Source of the DNA: Pithys albifrons albifrons | Taxonomy: Eukaryota; Chordata; Aves; Passeriformes; Thamnophilidae | Length of the DNA: 64,000 nt | Assembly: GCF_047495875.1 (NCBI RefSeq) | Contig: NC_092462.1 | Location: forward strand, 32,930,523 to 32,994,522 | Direction of reading: 5' to 3' | Shown: one piece after another, positions 40,518 to 53,800 of the stretch | How positions within the stretch are numbered: the stretch's first letter is position 1 | Layout of the letters: each line of letters opens with the position of its first letter | Position numbers and translations under genes: made by a program | The notes under the pieces: model-generated | Told to the model about the DNA's origin: nothing | Seen by the model: only the letters and a program-made list of their open reading frames with translations | Database searches by the model: none

Positions 40518-41171
40518 AGATGTGGATGAAAAGCTCAGTGTGAGCTGGCAGCCCAGAAAGCCAACCATGTCCTGGGCTGCATCAAAAACAGCATGGTCAG
40601 CAGGTCGATGGAAGTGATTCTGCCTCTCCACTGTGCTCTTGCGAGACCCCAACTGGAGTGCTGCAGCCATCTCTGGCATCCCCAGCATGAGAATGACAAG
40701 GAACTATTGGAGAAAGTCCAGAGGAAGGCCATGAAGTTGATAAGAGGATTGCACTACCTGCCTTGAGGCTGAGAAAGTCAGGGCTGTTCATGTTGGAGAA
40801 CAGAAGGATGTTTGGAGACCCCATAGCAACCTTTCAGTATCTGAAGCAAGCCTACAGGGAACCTGGAAAGGGAGTTATCATCAGGAGATGTAGTGACAGG
40901 ACAAGGAGTAATAAGTATAAACTGAAAAAGGAGTTTAGTTTAGATACTAGGAAGAAATTTTTTATGGTGAGGGTGGTGAATCACTGGAACAGGCGGCCCA
41001 GGGAGGCTGTGGATGCCCCAGCCCGGGCGGTGTTCAAGGACAGGTTGGGTAAAGCCTTGAGCAACTGGTCTCTGGTCTAGTGAGAGGTATCCCTGCCAAT
41101 GGCAGCGGGATTGGGGCTAGATAATCTTTAAGGTCCCTTCCAACCCAAGCCTGTGGTTCCACCGCTCTATG
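40518..41171 (+). mobile_element. CR1 LINE 3' fragment next to the FNIP2 promoter
   Basis: Tail of CR1 ORF2 in an open frame 40763-41080: SGLFMLENRRMFGDPIATFQ, then FSLDTRKKFFMVRVVNHWNR. The 3' UTR follows with GGGGCTAGATAATCTTTAAG and GGTCCCTTCCAACCC. It ends at the left border of the FNIP2 CpG island. Confidence 0.9.
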
Positions 41172-41626
41172 TACATGCACACGCTTCTCACTACCCGCGT
41201 GTAAAAGAGCCGTAACGCGGGCACAGCCGCCCGCACGGTACACCCGTCACCGGGCCGGGGCAGAGCGCGTGCCCCTTTAAGGTCCCTTAAAGGCGCCTCC
41301 GCGCCTTACCACGTGCTGGGGGCGGGGCGGGGGCGCCGCTCAGCCAATGGAGAGCGCCCGAGGGGCGCGGCGCCACGGCGTCCCCGTCCTCGCCTCCCGG
41401 CTGGTGGCGGTGCGGGTGTGTTACCGAGCCCCGCACGGCTGAGTCTGACTCGACCCGACCCGGCCCGACCTGGCAGAGCCCTGCCGAGACCCGCCCGAGA
41501 GAGTGCACAGCCGTGCGGGCGCGCTCGGCCCCTCGGTCAGGTGATAGGCGGCCGCCGGGAGCGGCGCGGCTGAGCGAGCGGGCGGGCCGGCGCTCCCTTC
41601 GTCTCCCTTCGCCTCGCCTCCGCGCA

Positions 41627-41686
41627 ATGCCAGGCGGCTCCGCAGCGGACCCGGGGATGCGGCCGCCGCCGCTCACCGCCCGCTGA
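41627..41686 (+). other. Upstream ORF in FNIP2 5' leader (19 codons)
   Basis: ATG at 41627 opens MPGGSAADPGMRPPPLTAR and stops at TGA 41684-41686, with a second in-frame ATG at 41657. It lies in the same frame as FNIP2, ending 42 bases before its ATG. It exists only if transcription starts upstream of 41627. Confidence 0.5.
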
Positions 41687-41728
41687 GCCGCTGCGTGGGG
41701 CGCGGCGGGAGCGCCGCCGGGTGGCGGC

Positions 41729-41823
41729 ATGGCCCCCACGCTGCTCCAGAAGCTCTTCAACAAAAGGGGCGGTGGCTCGGCGGCCCCCCACGGCCGAGCT
41801 CCGGGGGAGGGCCCCGCCTTCAG
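41729..41823 (+). CDS. FNIP2: FNIP2 exon 1 (start codon)
   Basis: Residues 1-31 plus two bases of Ser32. Donor GTGAGC at 41824. Begins [10 protein letters not shown], as in both vertebrate FNIPs. Confidence 0.94.
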
Positions 41824-44800
41824 GTGAGCGGCGGGGGCTGCCCCGGGTGGGCAGCAGGGGAGCGGAGGAGGGGCCGGGTCGGGTCTGCGAGCGGCGCGGG
41901 TTGTGCCGCAGCCTCTGCCGAGTGCCTGGGGGAGCGGCCCGTGGGGCCGGGCATAGCCGGGAGGGCGGGACGGGGGCACCGGGGTGCGGCGGGAGGCAGC
42001 GCCGCGCCGGGGGGGCTCCGCTCCCGCCTTCCCCTCCCTTTGCATCTCTCAGCCATTTTCTGTGCGAGCTGGCAGGGGCACGCCCGGGAGCCGTGGGGCG
42101 CTCGCCCCTCGGGCAGCGGCGACGGGAGGGGCCGGGCCCTCTGTCTGGCGACTGTGTGTGATTTCTGCGAGGACTCGTGCTCGGGTCTCATCGGCACTGG
42201 GAAATTAAAAAATGGGTTGATTGTTGTGACCTAAATAGTCGTGCGCAGTCCGGTGACCCGCTAAACATTAGGCACCTTTCACTGTCCGCTGCTTTTGATA
42301 CCTCAAATGCTTAAAAGTGAGATTCAGTAGCTGTTGTTGCTTCAAGGTTTAAAAATATAATCTTTATATAATATTGAATTATTGCTGTTTTCTGCACCCT
42401 GGGGATCAGCATTTTGCTCAGGTTGGTGCTTTGGTGCTTTGTTCCCGTCACATCTGTGCTGCTCACAAGACCGAGCGCCCGGTGAGCGCAGTGACAATCA
42501 CATGCGTGCCCGTAACCTCTGTGCCTGTTTGTCTGTGCAGCATGAGCTGAGTGGTCTTGTGATCAGATGGTGTACAGGATTGAATTGGAATCTGCGCTTT
42601 CACTGTTGAAACTACTAAGAATGCTGAGAGAGTGGAGTGGGCAATACTTTGATCCACATAGTGCCAAGTATGAAAGATGACAGTCGTGGAGCCATTATGA
42701 CTTAAGAGATGGTCAGTGGTGTGGGTCATGGCCATGTGCGTGGCCAAAATTGGAAGATCATGGTGAGAAATAGTATAAGATCACAATGACATCAGTACGT
42801 TTGGGTTATAAGGTGATCCTTTTGTATGTGGTTGAACACGGTAATGGAGCTGCAATCATATCAGAGAGCAGGGCTAGTGAGTTTTGGGAAGCTGTAAAGT
42901 CTATATGCTGTACTTGCTAGTTACTTCTCGTAGTAAATTATGTGTCTTATGAGTTAAATATTTCCTTTAATTTGAAAGAAAACAATTTTCCACATTTAAG
43001 CTGAGTGACAGTTCCTGACTAATGATTATTTTGCCTTGTACTTAAAACCTTGCCTAGTACTCTCTATCAGAGACCAATGCTGTTAGTTCTGCTTCTAAGG
43101 TTTTGGACTCTCAAAGATCTCCATTAAGACAGATTCCTTGCACAGTGTATTCCCCATTAGAATGAGTAAAATTGTTCCATCTGGAGTATCTTGTGAAGTT
43201 AAGGATTGTATTTTCCATACTTCTATTTCTTAGGTAAGATATTCTGCACTCAGGTTTCAGTTTAAATTATTTGATGCTTCAGACAAAAACTGTTATAATT
43301 AAAATACTATTGTAGGTACCCTTCACTTGTTTCATCCCTGATTTTCCCTCATTCTCTTGCTATCTGACTTTTTTTTTAATAAGGTTTAAGTTAATTATTA
43401 TTTGTACCATTTTATAAGGGGTTGTTTTTTGTGCTAGTTAATATTACATTAAGCTTCTTCTTTATGACTTTTAGATATGTTGCAATGCTTTTTCTTCTTT
43501 CTAGTGATCTGCCGATGACCTGCAAGAGCATACTTAGTGGGTCTTAGAAGCTCTGCTGCAGCACTTTTAATAGACTTTCTGTTGAACAGTAATCTCTGTT
43601 TGCATGGAAAGACATGATTGGACCTAAGTAAAGCGGAAGATTTAATCCTTTGGTAGCTTCTGTGTTTAGCATATACTGCTACTGTTAGAGGCAAAGTGAA
43701 AGAATAATTTTTTGTTCTAATAGCAAGCTTGTACTTTTAAGGATTTTAGTTTTAAGGTTTTAGTTAGTTTTATTCCTTCTTCATGTTTTGTTTAGTGAGG
43801 TCACTCCACATTCAGTGTCACTTTGTTTACTTCTCTTAAGCAGCCCCGGAAGAATAATAACAATCTGTATCCTTGGGCTTTTGATTGTTATGAAGTCCTT
43901 GAAAGCCTAAGTGTATTCACATACCCTCCTTACCCTGAACAACAGCAGAGTCACCAAAAATCTCTTTGATTGATAATACATCCTGAAATGAATGTAATTT
44001 GACAGCTTTTTTCAGCTACATGGTTAGGAACCTTTGTATTTTCCAGTCTTCTCAGGAACACAGGGAGAAGTTCTGTTGCAGAGTTCTATCAACAAGGCTT
44101 GAGGTTTGCCAGTAACAAGTACCGCATGTCCTTGTTCTGTTGCCCCCTGTCCTATAGTGGGAACTAAATTTTGACCAAATGTCTGTGCTGCCTACTTTCT
44201 TAGGCTCTGAAGGAAACAGCAAACTTCACGGTCCGTGCTGCTTACCAGGGTGAGCTGGCACAGCCTTAAAGAGCAAGAAATACGGTGTCTGTAGCTGAAT
44301 GTGGAGCCACAGGAAGTTGTTTCTTGAGTGCTTGAGCATTAAGGTATTAATTTGGTTCAGGAGTGCTCTTTTAAAGAAAACCTCTCAATTGTCTCCACTG
44401 ACTCTACTTGGGCTCACATAGCCAAGTGTTTTCAGTGTGTAAACTGGATTCCTGTTGGAATGAATGAAATACCAAGTGTGCTCCTGCCACTAATGGGCAT
44501 TCAGTCTCTGCGACCAGACTTCAGCTTGTTAAAAGTAGAATTCTGGAACACGTGTGTTGTGGGTTTAGGGTCCTTTAGCACCAGTTAATTCACTCTGTGG
44601 ATCTAGTCTGATTGGGCCACACTACATGTTCGTATAAGCACAGCCCTTATTTGCTGACCAAGGAGAGTGTAAACTTGAGGTGTAGATGTTAATATGGAGC
44701 TGTTAGGACAGTAGGACTTGCTACTGGCCCAGGCCTCTCTTCCAGCTAATGGAACTATGAAGTGGTAGAAGTGTGGTAGTTAGAATTGTGTAATATTTTA

Positions 44801-47800
44801 ATTCTTTTTTTTTTAAGAGAAATTATAAATCAGTTGGAGAACAGATGTGTATTAGTGGCATGATATTACCTTTGTTCTAGGCAGTTTTGTACAGAGACTT
44901 GAGCTTCTGGTTTTTGTTACTACTGCTTTTTGCTTCTTTTAACTGAATATGTGTATTTGTGTTTGCAGTGCTTACATAACGATGTATGTATATATGCACA
45001 TTCTCCCCCCTTTCAACAGAGACATTTGAGTGGCCGTAGTTCAGTATATTTCTTTTCAGCCTCTGAGGCAGTCCTAATTATTTTGTGTGCAAGAAGTGTG
45101 TATTTATGTGGCTAAATTCCTCTAATATTTCTTGTTTCCTTACCAAATGTTACTTCTCTTACAAGACTGGTTTAGAGTAGTTTGTACACTTTTTTGGATG
45201 CTACTAGGGATGTGTGCTCAGCAGAGTCATAGAATGGCTTGGGTTAGAATGGACCTGAAGTTTTTCAGCTTTAAGTATCAGCTGCTTCTTCTGGTGTCTG
45301 TAATGGAGCGGATGTCATGTTGTAGCTGCAAGATATCTATCTGGGAACAGTTTGTTAGCTTTGGTATATTAGATCATATGTTTGGCAGCTGGTACTAGTC
45401 ATTCCTTTGGTCATAGTGCTGAAATGTTTGGTGAGATCCTTTTGCTAAGCATTATTTCACGGCATTTGTTACCAGTGTGGCAACGTTCCACCTTCTGAAA
45501 AAGGAGAAAAAGCAGTAGTGAGCTTGGAGTCTGCTTGCTGTTTTGAAGGAAAACAAACAAATCCCCGGTCCTCTGGTTTTGAGTTTTGCAGGAGCCAAGA
45601 CCATTCTCCTCCTTCAGTTGTTTGGATTTCCCTTCCCCTACATACTTGTCACTGAACAACTTCTTGGTTTCCCATAGATTTGCTCTGAGAGTAACTCATT
45701 TTCTCTTGCAGTTACAAGACAGCCTCTTTTTCCCTTTTTTTTCCCCCATGAAAGACTACAAAATGTGTGGAAATGTACAAGAGGTGTGGGGTGATGGCCC
45801 CAATAAGGCCTGATGGGTTGAGGAAGATGCCTCAGCCCCTGGAGGGGTGCTCCAGCAGAGAACAAAAAGCTTTCAAACTGATGAGATTAACAAAGGGTGG
45901 AGTGTTAAGAAATAGCAGGGCCCCCTTTGCAATATCTTCTATAACTGTTAAAAGGAGCCACCTCCCCTTGGTCATCTGTATCACCCCACCAAAAGATTGA
46001 CTTTTAGTCATACAAACCACATGAAAGAAAAAAAAAGGTATAAAAAGTGTTTGGAGTTTAAACTCCAGTAGGAGAGGGAAAAATGCCAGCGTCTCTGTGA
46101 GGGTATCTGCTGCAGCTTGTCCTGCCTCCTCCTCCTTCTGGAACAACGTAGGGGTGAGAAGCCCATGTGCTTTCTATTTTTTCTAACTTTACTTTCTTTA
46201 CTTTCTTCCTTTATACATTCTATCTTACATCTTATGCTAACAGCTACTTTAATTCTTACTTTATAAGCATTTCTTTTACTAAATGTGTTTTGCTACCTTA
46301 ATACTAATAACAGTAGCTTGCTTCACATATTGGTTCATATTGGTTATTGCTTTTTGCTATTCTTACTTTGTAAGACCAGTTCTGTTTTGCAACTACAGTA
46401 ACTTCCTTTACTTTCAATGTGCAGTTTCTTTTTCAACATGTGTGTCGATAAAAAGAAGCTCTGTTTTTTCTTTTTGTTTTGTGTTACAGAGTGGTGTGCA
46501 AGATATTTCATTGTCCTATGTTATTGAAAGAGTGTCTAGATAAGTGTTTTAGGTAGCTGTGTTTTTAGTTAGTAGTTCTTTGTTGCTAGTTTCTGTCTGT
46601 TGTGAAAATGGGATACATTGCTGTATTGTAACTTGAGTTTAGTGTGTTTGTCTCTGTAAAATGTTTTGTGCAGGTTTCTTTTGGGGTCTTTTTTATCAAT
46701 TAAATACAATCTTGCAGCTGAACATTATCACCGGCAAAGCAGAACCCACAATAACTGTCACATATTTGTATTAATAAATGTTATTTTGGGAGCTGTTGTG
46801 AGAAAAGTTCTTTTCTGGCTTAAGTGTGGCTTCATATTAGAAGTCAGAAACCCTTCCAAGCTGTGGGCTGTCAGTTAAAAGACAGTGTTGGGGAACATAA
46901 GGCTCTGATTGTCTAGAAGTGCTTATAGCTATAATTTCTCCCTGGCTGAAATGTGGCTTCACATCAGAGGTCAGAACCCCTTCCAACCTGTGTGCTGTCA
47001 GTTAAAAAGACAGACAGGTACATAAGGATTTGATTGTCTGGAAGCGCTCACAGCTAATAACTTTTAATTAATACAGTTAAGACTAGAAATCTTTGTATTT
47101 CTGTCTCCCTCCACCCTTTCACGTGACAAGAGGGATGGATACACCTTGGTTATTGAATTTAATTCCATGGAAAGGTGTGTTATTTCCTGACTAATCAAAT
47201 GGGGTTTGCCTGTAGGTTATTTCTGATTTACAAGTAACTTAGCCATGGAGTTCCATGTGTTGTTTCTTAAATTGATGTATAATTGGATAGTAGGTGCTTG
47301 TTTCCTTATTCTTAGGGCACTTTTGTTGTTGACATGCCCAAAACTGGATGAGTGAGTACTCTGCCACATACTATGCTCAGTGGAAAGTATTTCGAGGAAT
47401 AGTAGCAACAGAAAGCTTTGGAGCTACCTTTCCTTATTGGTAGCACAACTTAAAGCAGGGTACACTACAGTCTAACACAGTGATGCTAATGCTGTAGGGG
47501 AATACTTGTCTGTTGATATAAGTGGCTTGGTGTGAATGAGAAAATAAAGCTGCTTGGAGCTGAAAAATATGGACAGTCACTCATAAAAGCTGGATCTGTA
47601 GAGAAACATTTTGAAAACTGATGCAGAGCTTTGTTGCCAGTAGAGGCTGGCTTTGTGAAATTTACATAAACTTTGTAACTTTTCTTAGAAAATAAGTTAA
47701 CATTGCAAAATAGCTTAATTAAATATTGAGGGCAGGAAGATGGAAGAGGTTTGATAAAAATGTTTTGATCATTCGGCATCATGTCATCCCGTTTTGACAT

Positions 47801-50800
47801 TGTGGGGTGTCAGTGTTTCCAGTGCATGGTAGTGGCCTTTAGCTATGGTTTTGGTCTGAACAGTGAGAAACAGAACACTGAAAGCCCAGAGAGTAGGTGT
47901 GACAAAATACCTGATGTCCAAGTGGGCAGAAAATAGAGTAATTGTAGAAGAAGTAATTTCATTCTGACATTTCAGTAGTGTTGAAGCTGCAAAGGACTTA
48001 TTTTGCAAAGAAAATTCTTTAGATTAATACCGACTGCATGTGCTACAAACCTTGGTGATGTATCTGTTCCTTTAACTATTTTGTCTGACACTAACAATCA
48101 TGTACTTTCATCTGTAATGTACTTTGCACCTTAGTGATGTAGGGATAGCTTCTGAAGAGGAGATTCAGTTTTTGAGCCATGTGTTGTGTTTTATGTTTGT
48201 CAACAGTTATTTCTACTCAGTGCACCCTTGATGAAGAGCACACTGTTGTCTTGCATGCTGCTTTAGACTAAGTATTGTAAGAGGAATGTTCTTATACTGT
48301 CCATTTATCAGTATTTCCTATGAGAACGTTTCCATGGGTACACTTGTTAGGCAGAAGATGTGGAATGCAATTCTGTACGGTGGTGGTGAACAGGCTTTCT
48401 AGAGAGACTGAGCAAGAAAAGGAGGACTTTGAATTGGGTACTTTTGTGAAGACAAAAATGTCTGTTTGCACTTTTTCACGTGCTTCTTGTGATAGTGTCA
48501 AATTACTGCTGATCTGACTAACAGGTGCAGGAACACAGTGGTTCACCTTTGCCTATCATGAATCAGCTCCTCTAATGTGTTTGCTGCCTACACTGCTTCT
48601 TAATCTTCAGGCTCAGGTTCTTCTCCACTCTGCTTTCTCCTCACCTTAACAGTGTCTTTCTCAAGTCACTCCATTTGCACTGTTTGTATGGGTTTGCCAC
48701 TTGAATACCATAGCAATGTCATGTTTTAATATGCAAGACTGAGGTCACAAGACAAGCTCCCTTGCAGGCTACAAGGCAAAATGTTCTTTTGAGGCACAGG
48801 AGGCACTAGCTTAGCAGTTTTGGTAAGAGAGCCTGTGCCTTACCCACATCAAATAGGGCAAGTGTGGGTGTGTTTGTATGACCAACAGCTGAAATATTTT
48901 TGGTCACTCAGCACACTTCCTGGATATTGGTTAGATTCTTAGAATTGTGCTGATAAATGGGCATGAGGGCTTTACATCACACTAGCTGCTGTTAAAACTG
49001 ACTCATGATTTTCCTTCCATAGACTCTGCTGAAGTGAAACTTGAGCTGTGTCTGATGTAATTACTGAATTGGTGTGGAGCTTTCTCTGCAGGATGTTCTC
49101 ACCCCAGTGCAGTACAGCTCAACTTTCCTCCTTCAAGGTGCTCAGCGTAGTTTCACACATGCTAATGAAATCAGCTGTATTAAGTAAACAATCTGACTAT
49201 TTATTTACTCTCTAATAGAAGTGCTAGCAGTCTGAATTTGGTATTAGCAATTGCCAAATTAGAAATCTGAACATATTAGTACTTTATTTTTTGTAGGGTA
49301 ATTGGAAAGTTTCTTACAATAACAATCAGCTTTCGTTTTCTTTGAGTTTACTGACTTTATGAAAGAAGACAAGGGCTTGAATGAACTCAGTGCTTTGGAT
49401 TTCTGTGCAGAGTATTTGCACTGAATTCTGAATCTAGGTATTATCTAACACCTGAAATTGCTCAGCTTTTGGTGTTGGGTTTGTTAATGCACAGCTCCCA
49501 GGAATACAGAAAATCTGAACAGAGTACGTTACATAACGTTTTTGAAGGAAACCCCAGAGAGAAGGATCTACAAACTGTTCAATACATAGTTCTTAGCAAG
49601 TTATTCTTAAATTATTATTTTGCTGAAAGTCCATCATTTTACAGAATTTAATATAATGTTGTAGTGTTAAAGCCCTGTATGATCTGAAAGAGACAGTTAT
49701 GGAAAGTTCTTTAAATCTGCAGCTCTCAGAAATTAACTTATGTTTAGGCAAATTTTTGTTGTGTCTTCTGTTTTTCATGTGGGCACATGAGCTTGGCCAA
49801 CTAATGCTGATCAGCTGCATGCTTGTGTCTGTCATATTTCCATGCCTTTCCTTTCATGTTCCCTCAAAATGACCTTTTAAAATCTTCACATTTAACACTC
49901 TGCTCTCTAATTTACACTCTAAAACGGGTTATGCTTTTCAAGACAAATCCTGCTATAGGAAAGGTCACAGGCCTTTTGTTTCTGAAGTCCTGGCTTGTTT
50001 AACAGGACTGGGTTAAATAAGATGGGCAGAGACCTGTGAGACTGCTGCAAAGGAAGGTTGGTGACCTTCAGTGCAGACACAGGGAAGAAGAGAGTTTGGT
50101 GCAGAAATCACTTTGCTCAGCTGTACAGCAGCAGGGTTAGTCTGTGCGTGTTCGGGGTCTGGTTCTTGTGAACGGCTGCAGTGGTACAAGATTCTATTGC
50201 ATTCTCCCATGCTGTGCTGAAATTGATTATTGTATTGTCTGGACATTTGTCACTTCTGCAGTAGTGTTGATAGAAGAGAGAGCATTAAAGCCCTCCTCAA
50301 TCACGTCTGTGTAAAGGTCAGCGATAGAACCCAATCTTCTTCCACTGGTCTGGGTTAAGCTGTCACACCATGCAGAAATGTTTATGGAGGGCCAATATCT
50401 TCTAATCCTCAGCTGGGTTGAGAAGACTGGAATAAAGAGCCAGGAACTGGTATATCACTTCAGTTCATTGAGCAGACAATCATAGTGACATGCATCTGAA
50501 CTCCTACTTGGTCTCGGCTTTTAGTCTGGATGAAGGTTCCTTTCATATGTTAGGCAGTTGAAACAGCTTCAGGAGTGCAATATCTGCCTTCCCAGCTGTT
50601 AAAAGAGTTACATCCAATTAAAGAGTTGGGAAAATTAACCTTCTCTTATTATAAAGTTCTTTATGAGATTTGTCTGTGGATATACATCATGCTTATTAAG
50701 CGCTAAAAGATGATCCCAGATACAGTTCCAAGTTCTGGAGTGGGTGAGTAACACCGCGTGAATTCAGTATTTGTGAGACTTGGGGATATATGTCAGTCAC

Positions 50801-53800
50801 ACACTGTGGACTAGATCAGAATACTGTTGAGTTCAAAAACAATTCAGGTGCTAAACATCTTGTGTTATTAAGTTACTGTATGCAGTCATACAGACTGGGG
50901 TGTGTTTGGGAATGCTTTTGAATGGAACTAGAGGAATAATTTTAATTTGCTATTTCTGTTTGTCACTTTTTGGTGACTCTTTGTAACTGTAGAGTGTTTA
51001 TGTATAGCTGAACTGGATAATCAGTGCAGGGATAGGTGTGCAAAGGAGAGGAAAATGCAATCAGAACAATGTACTTTGTAGTGGACATGTTTGGGGTTTT
51101 TTTAAACAATCAGCCGGCTCACTGAACCCACATGCACACTGATAATATATCTGCCCAATTCCTTTGTTTTTAAGCAAAACACATCTGTGCGGAATGTCAA
51201 AGATGCCTTGAACCTCTGAATTAAACTTTAATGCTTAAAGAAATAATTCTGTATTTGTGTATATTGTATTGGTATGTGAACTAGGAATTTGATTTGATTT
51301 TGAGTTTTTGTTTGCATTACTGAAGTACTAAAAGTTGACTATAGTCTTCATTAGAGCTGAATCCTTGGGCCCTGTATTGGCTCAAAAAGAAAATGAATTT
51401 TGTTTGTATTTAAATTAAGTTATCCTGAATCTGTAACTATTGAGAAGGCTCCTAGTGAGTTTGCTCTGGCAGCCTTCATCTCAGGAGTAAGTCAGGTCTG
51501 TTACAAAGTATTTTCTTGTACAATGTTTTTCTGGAGAACACCAAAGGAGCTTGACCAATTCTTACCTTCTTATGAGGAGAAAGATCTGTACTTTGTCTAA
51601 GTAGATAATTGCTAAATAACCTTGCTGACTGAAATTTGTTTCTGTCAATGTGCAAAACATTTTCCTATTGCAGGACGAGGTTGCAACTGGATCATTTTGT
51701 GTGATTTTTATTTTTTTGTCCACATATTTCAGGATTGATGGACTGATACTTGGCAGCCAAATTTTAACATGTTACTGGGTGCGGTCAGCTGTAGTTATGT
51801 ACAAACCTGACTGGATAAACTTTTAAGTCTACTATAATGTCAGTGTTTTTGAGAAAATATTTGGGGTTCTATGTGAGTAGTTAGAGTGGTTGGGCTGCTT
51901 TAAGGAGTGGAGACTGTTTCATAACTTAATAACTATTTATGCATTCAAAGTCCTACGCAATTGGTGGTAAGCAGAACGTGAGTCTCTGGTGTAGTGGCTT
52001 GCAGCAAGGTTAGGTTTGCCATGCCAGTCAGCTGCAGGACTGTGGTATGTTTGGTTTTGTGTGTACTGAGCAGGTATATGCTATGAGTGATTTAATTACC
52101 CTGATCTTCTGTATATGGTCCCAAGACAGGGTTCCTCCTTCCTTTTCCAGTGAAACTTGAAAATAAATGTATCCAAGACTTCAAGATTCAATGCTAGTTT
52201 CTAGCAAGCTACTTTCCATGCTGTCTACAAGTGAGGGTTGAGGAAAGTGTTTTGGATGGAATAGACAAGTTACCATAACAACAACAAGAGGAGCAAAACA
52301 TATTTTTGGCTATAACTAGTGAAAAATGCCGGAGCTGATGTTATATCCGTCTGTGTTATCACTTCATTCAATCGAAGTCAGGATTTCCTGTCATTCATCT
52401 AGACAGAGGCAATGGACTTTGCTGTTCATGCTATAGCAACTTTTGAGTGATTTAAGCATGACTTCTTGTATATATGTTCTTTCCCATATTTTTGCCAGTT
52501 GACTAAATCAGAACATTCTCAGAAATAACTTAGTTTTTCTTCCTTCCCTTCTTGATTATTGCAGACTGTTTCAGTTACAATCTGTGTTTTAAAAGAATCA
52601 AAAAACATCTTGTGCTTACAACAGTTTAACAATAACCATTAACTGTCATCTCACCAATACTATGTTAGCTGGTCAAAAAAACTGTGCTGCTTCAGCTCTC
52701 AGCACTGGTAGAGAGCCACATCTGAGGAGGGGCAGCTAGGACCAGGTATATTTTAGTAATTGTATTGTTTCTTAAGTGAAATTATACTGCTGAGTTTGTG
52801 CTTTTGTGTTAGTTGAAACTGACCCCATCTGAAGCAATTTCCCTTGGAAGAAGAATATTGGGTCCCTGGATAGCACTTGCCTGAAGAGCGTTCTCTTGTG
52901 TGGTGGGAGTGTGTGTTCAGAACAAGGATGAAGAGAGCATTTGCAATGCTTTCTGCACCCTTGGAGAGATTACCCTAAATTTATTTGGCTGTAAAGTTTG
53001 AGAGAGAGTGCTGTGTCCTCTGGAGTTTACAAAGCTCTCTTGTGAATGTAGCCTCTTCATAGCAGAAGTGGAGGAAATTTGTAAAGAAATGGTATGCGGG
53101 TGTTTTTAGCTACTTTGAATGAAGGGGGGTGTGTGTGTGTGTGTTTTAGCAAAAGGAGTATTTTTCAGTTAACTTGAAAAAATTTAGGAGGAGAGGACAA
53201 ACATTCATATCTCTGTATTTGTTAGTATTAATATGTATTTTTCTAATAAGCTTATGTCTTAGTAATTTTTTTCATATTCTCAAATTACTCCTTTGAACAG
53301 AAGCTTAAAAGCTCTATACAGACTTTTTCTGTAAAAAATAAAATAGGGCTTTATAGAAGAGCGAGAACAAACAGGGAAGTGCAGGCAAGCAAACCCATGC
53401 CTCAGGATACCACCCCTAAGGTGTGGTATCCTGTCTTGACCTGCTCACTTAGGTAGGAGATACTGAGGTCTGAAGTCTGTCAGTACTTTTATACAGCACT
53501 GAAATGCAACAAGAGCTGCCCAGTATTATAAATACCAGATTCTGCCTTGTGCTTTTGCTCAAAATTCTCCTTCACATATACCTGTGTAGTTCTTCCTTCT
53601 GTTCAAGAGAAGGTGGGAAAGGCAGAGGCAGTAAAGCCGGTAGGATGAGAGATTTCTATTAATCTCATTTTCTGGCAGAGTCAGTTCTCAGACGTGCCTT
53701 GGCAGTGTCTGTGTTTGGTAGCCGTGTTCCTGGCCGCTGGCCCAGTCACATGGCGCCGCTGGAACAAGTGACATGGGAATGGTGCAGACCTGGAGCTCTG

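Larger units (their letters stand above)
41180..42180 (+). promoter_or_regulatory. FNIP2: CpG island / FNIP2 promoter
   Basis: GC- and CpG-dense block around the FNIP2 first exon, without an obvious TATA box. In order: a CCTTTAAGG/CCTTAAAGG inverted repeat (41274-41293), a CACGTG E-box (41310-41315), GC-box sequence (about 41318-41334), and a CCAAT box in CAGCCAATGG (CCAAT at 41344-41348). This order suggests a start site a little downstream of 41350. The E-box could receive TFE3/TFEB, which are linked to the folliculin pathway; that is inference. Confidence 0.8.

Noticed and set aside
41287..42234. Long GC-rich open frames on both strands around the FNIP2 promoter
   Set aside because: Same cause: CpG-island composition. 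Only 41729-41823 + is supported by FNIP2 similarity and a GT donor.
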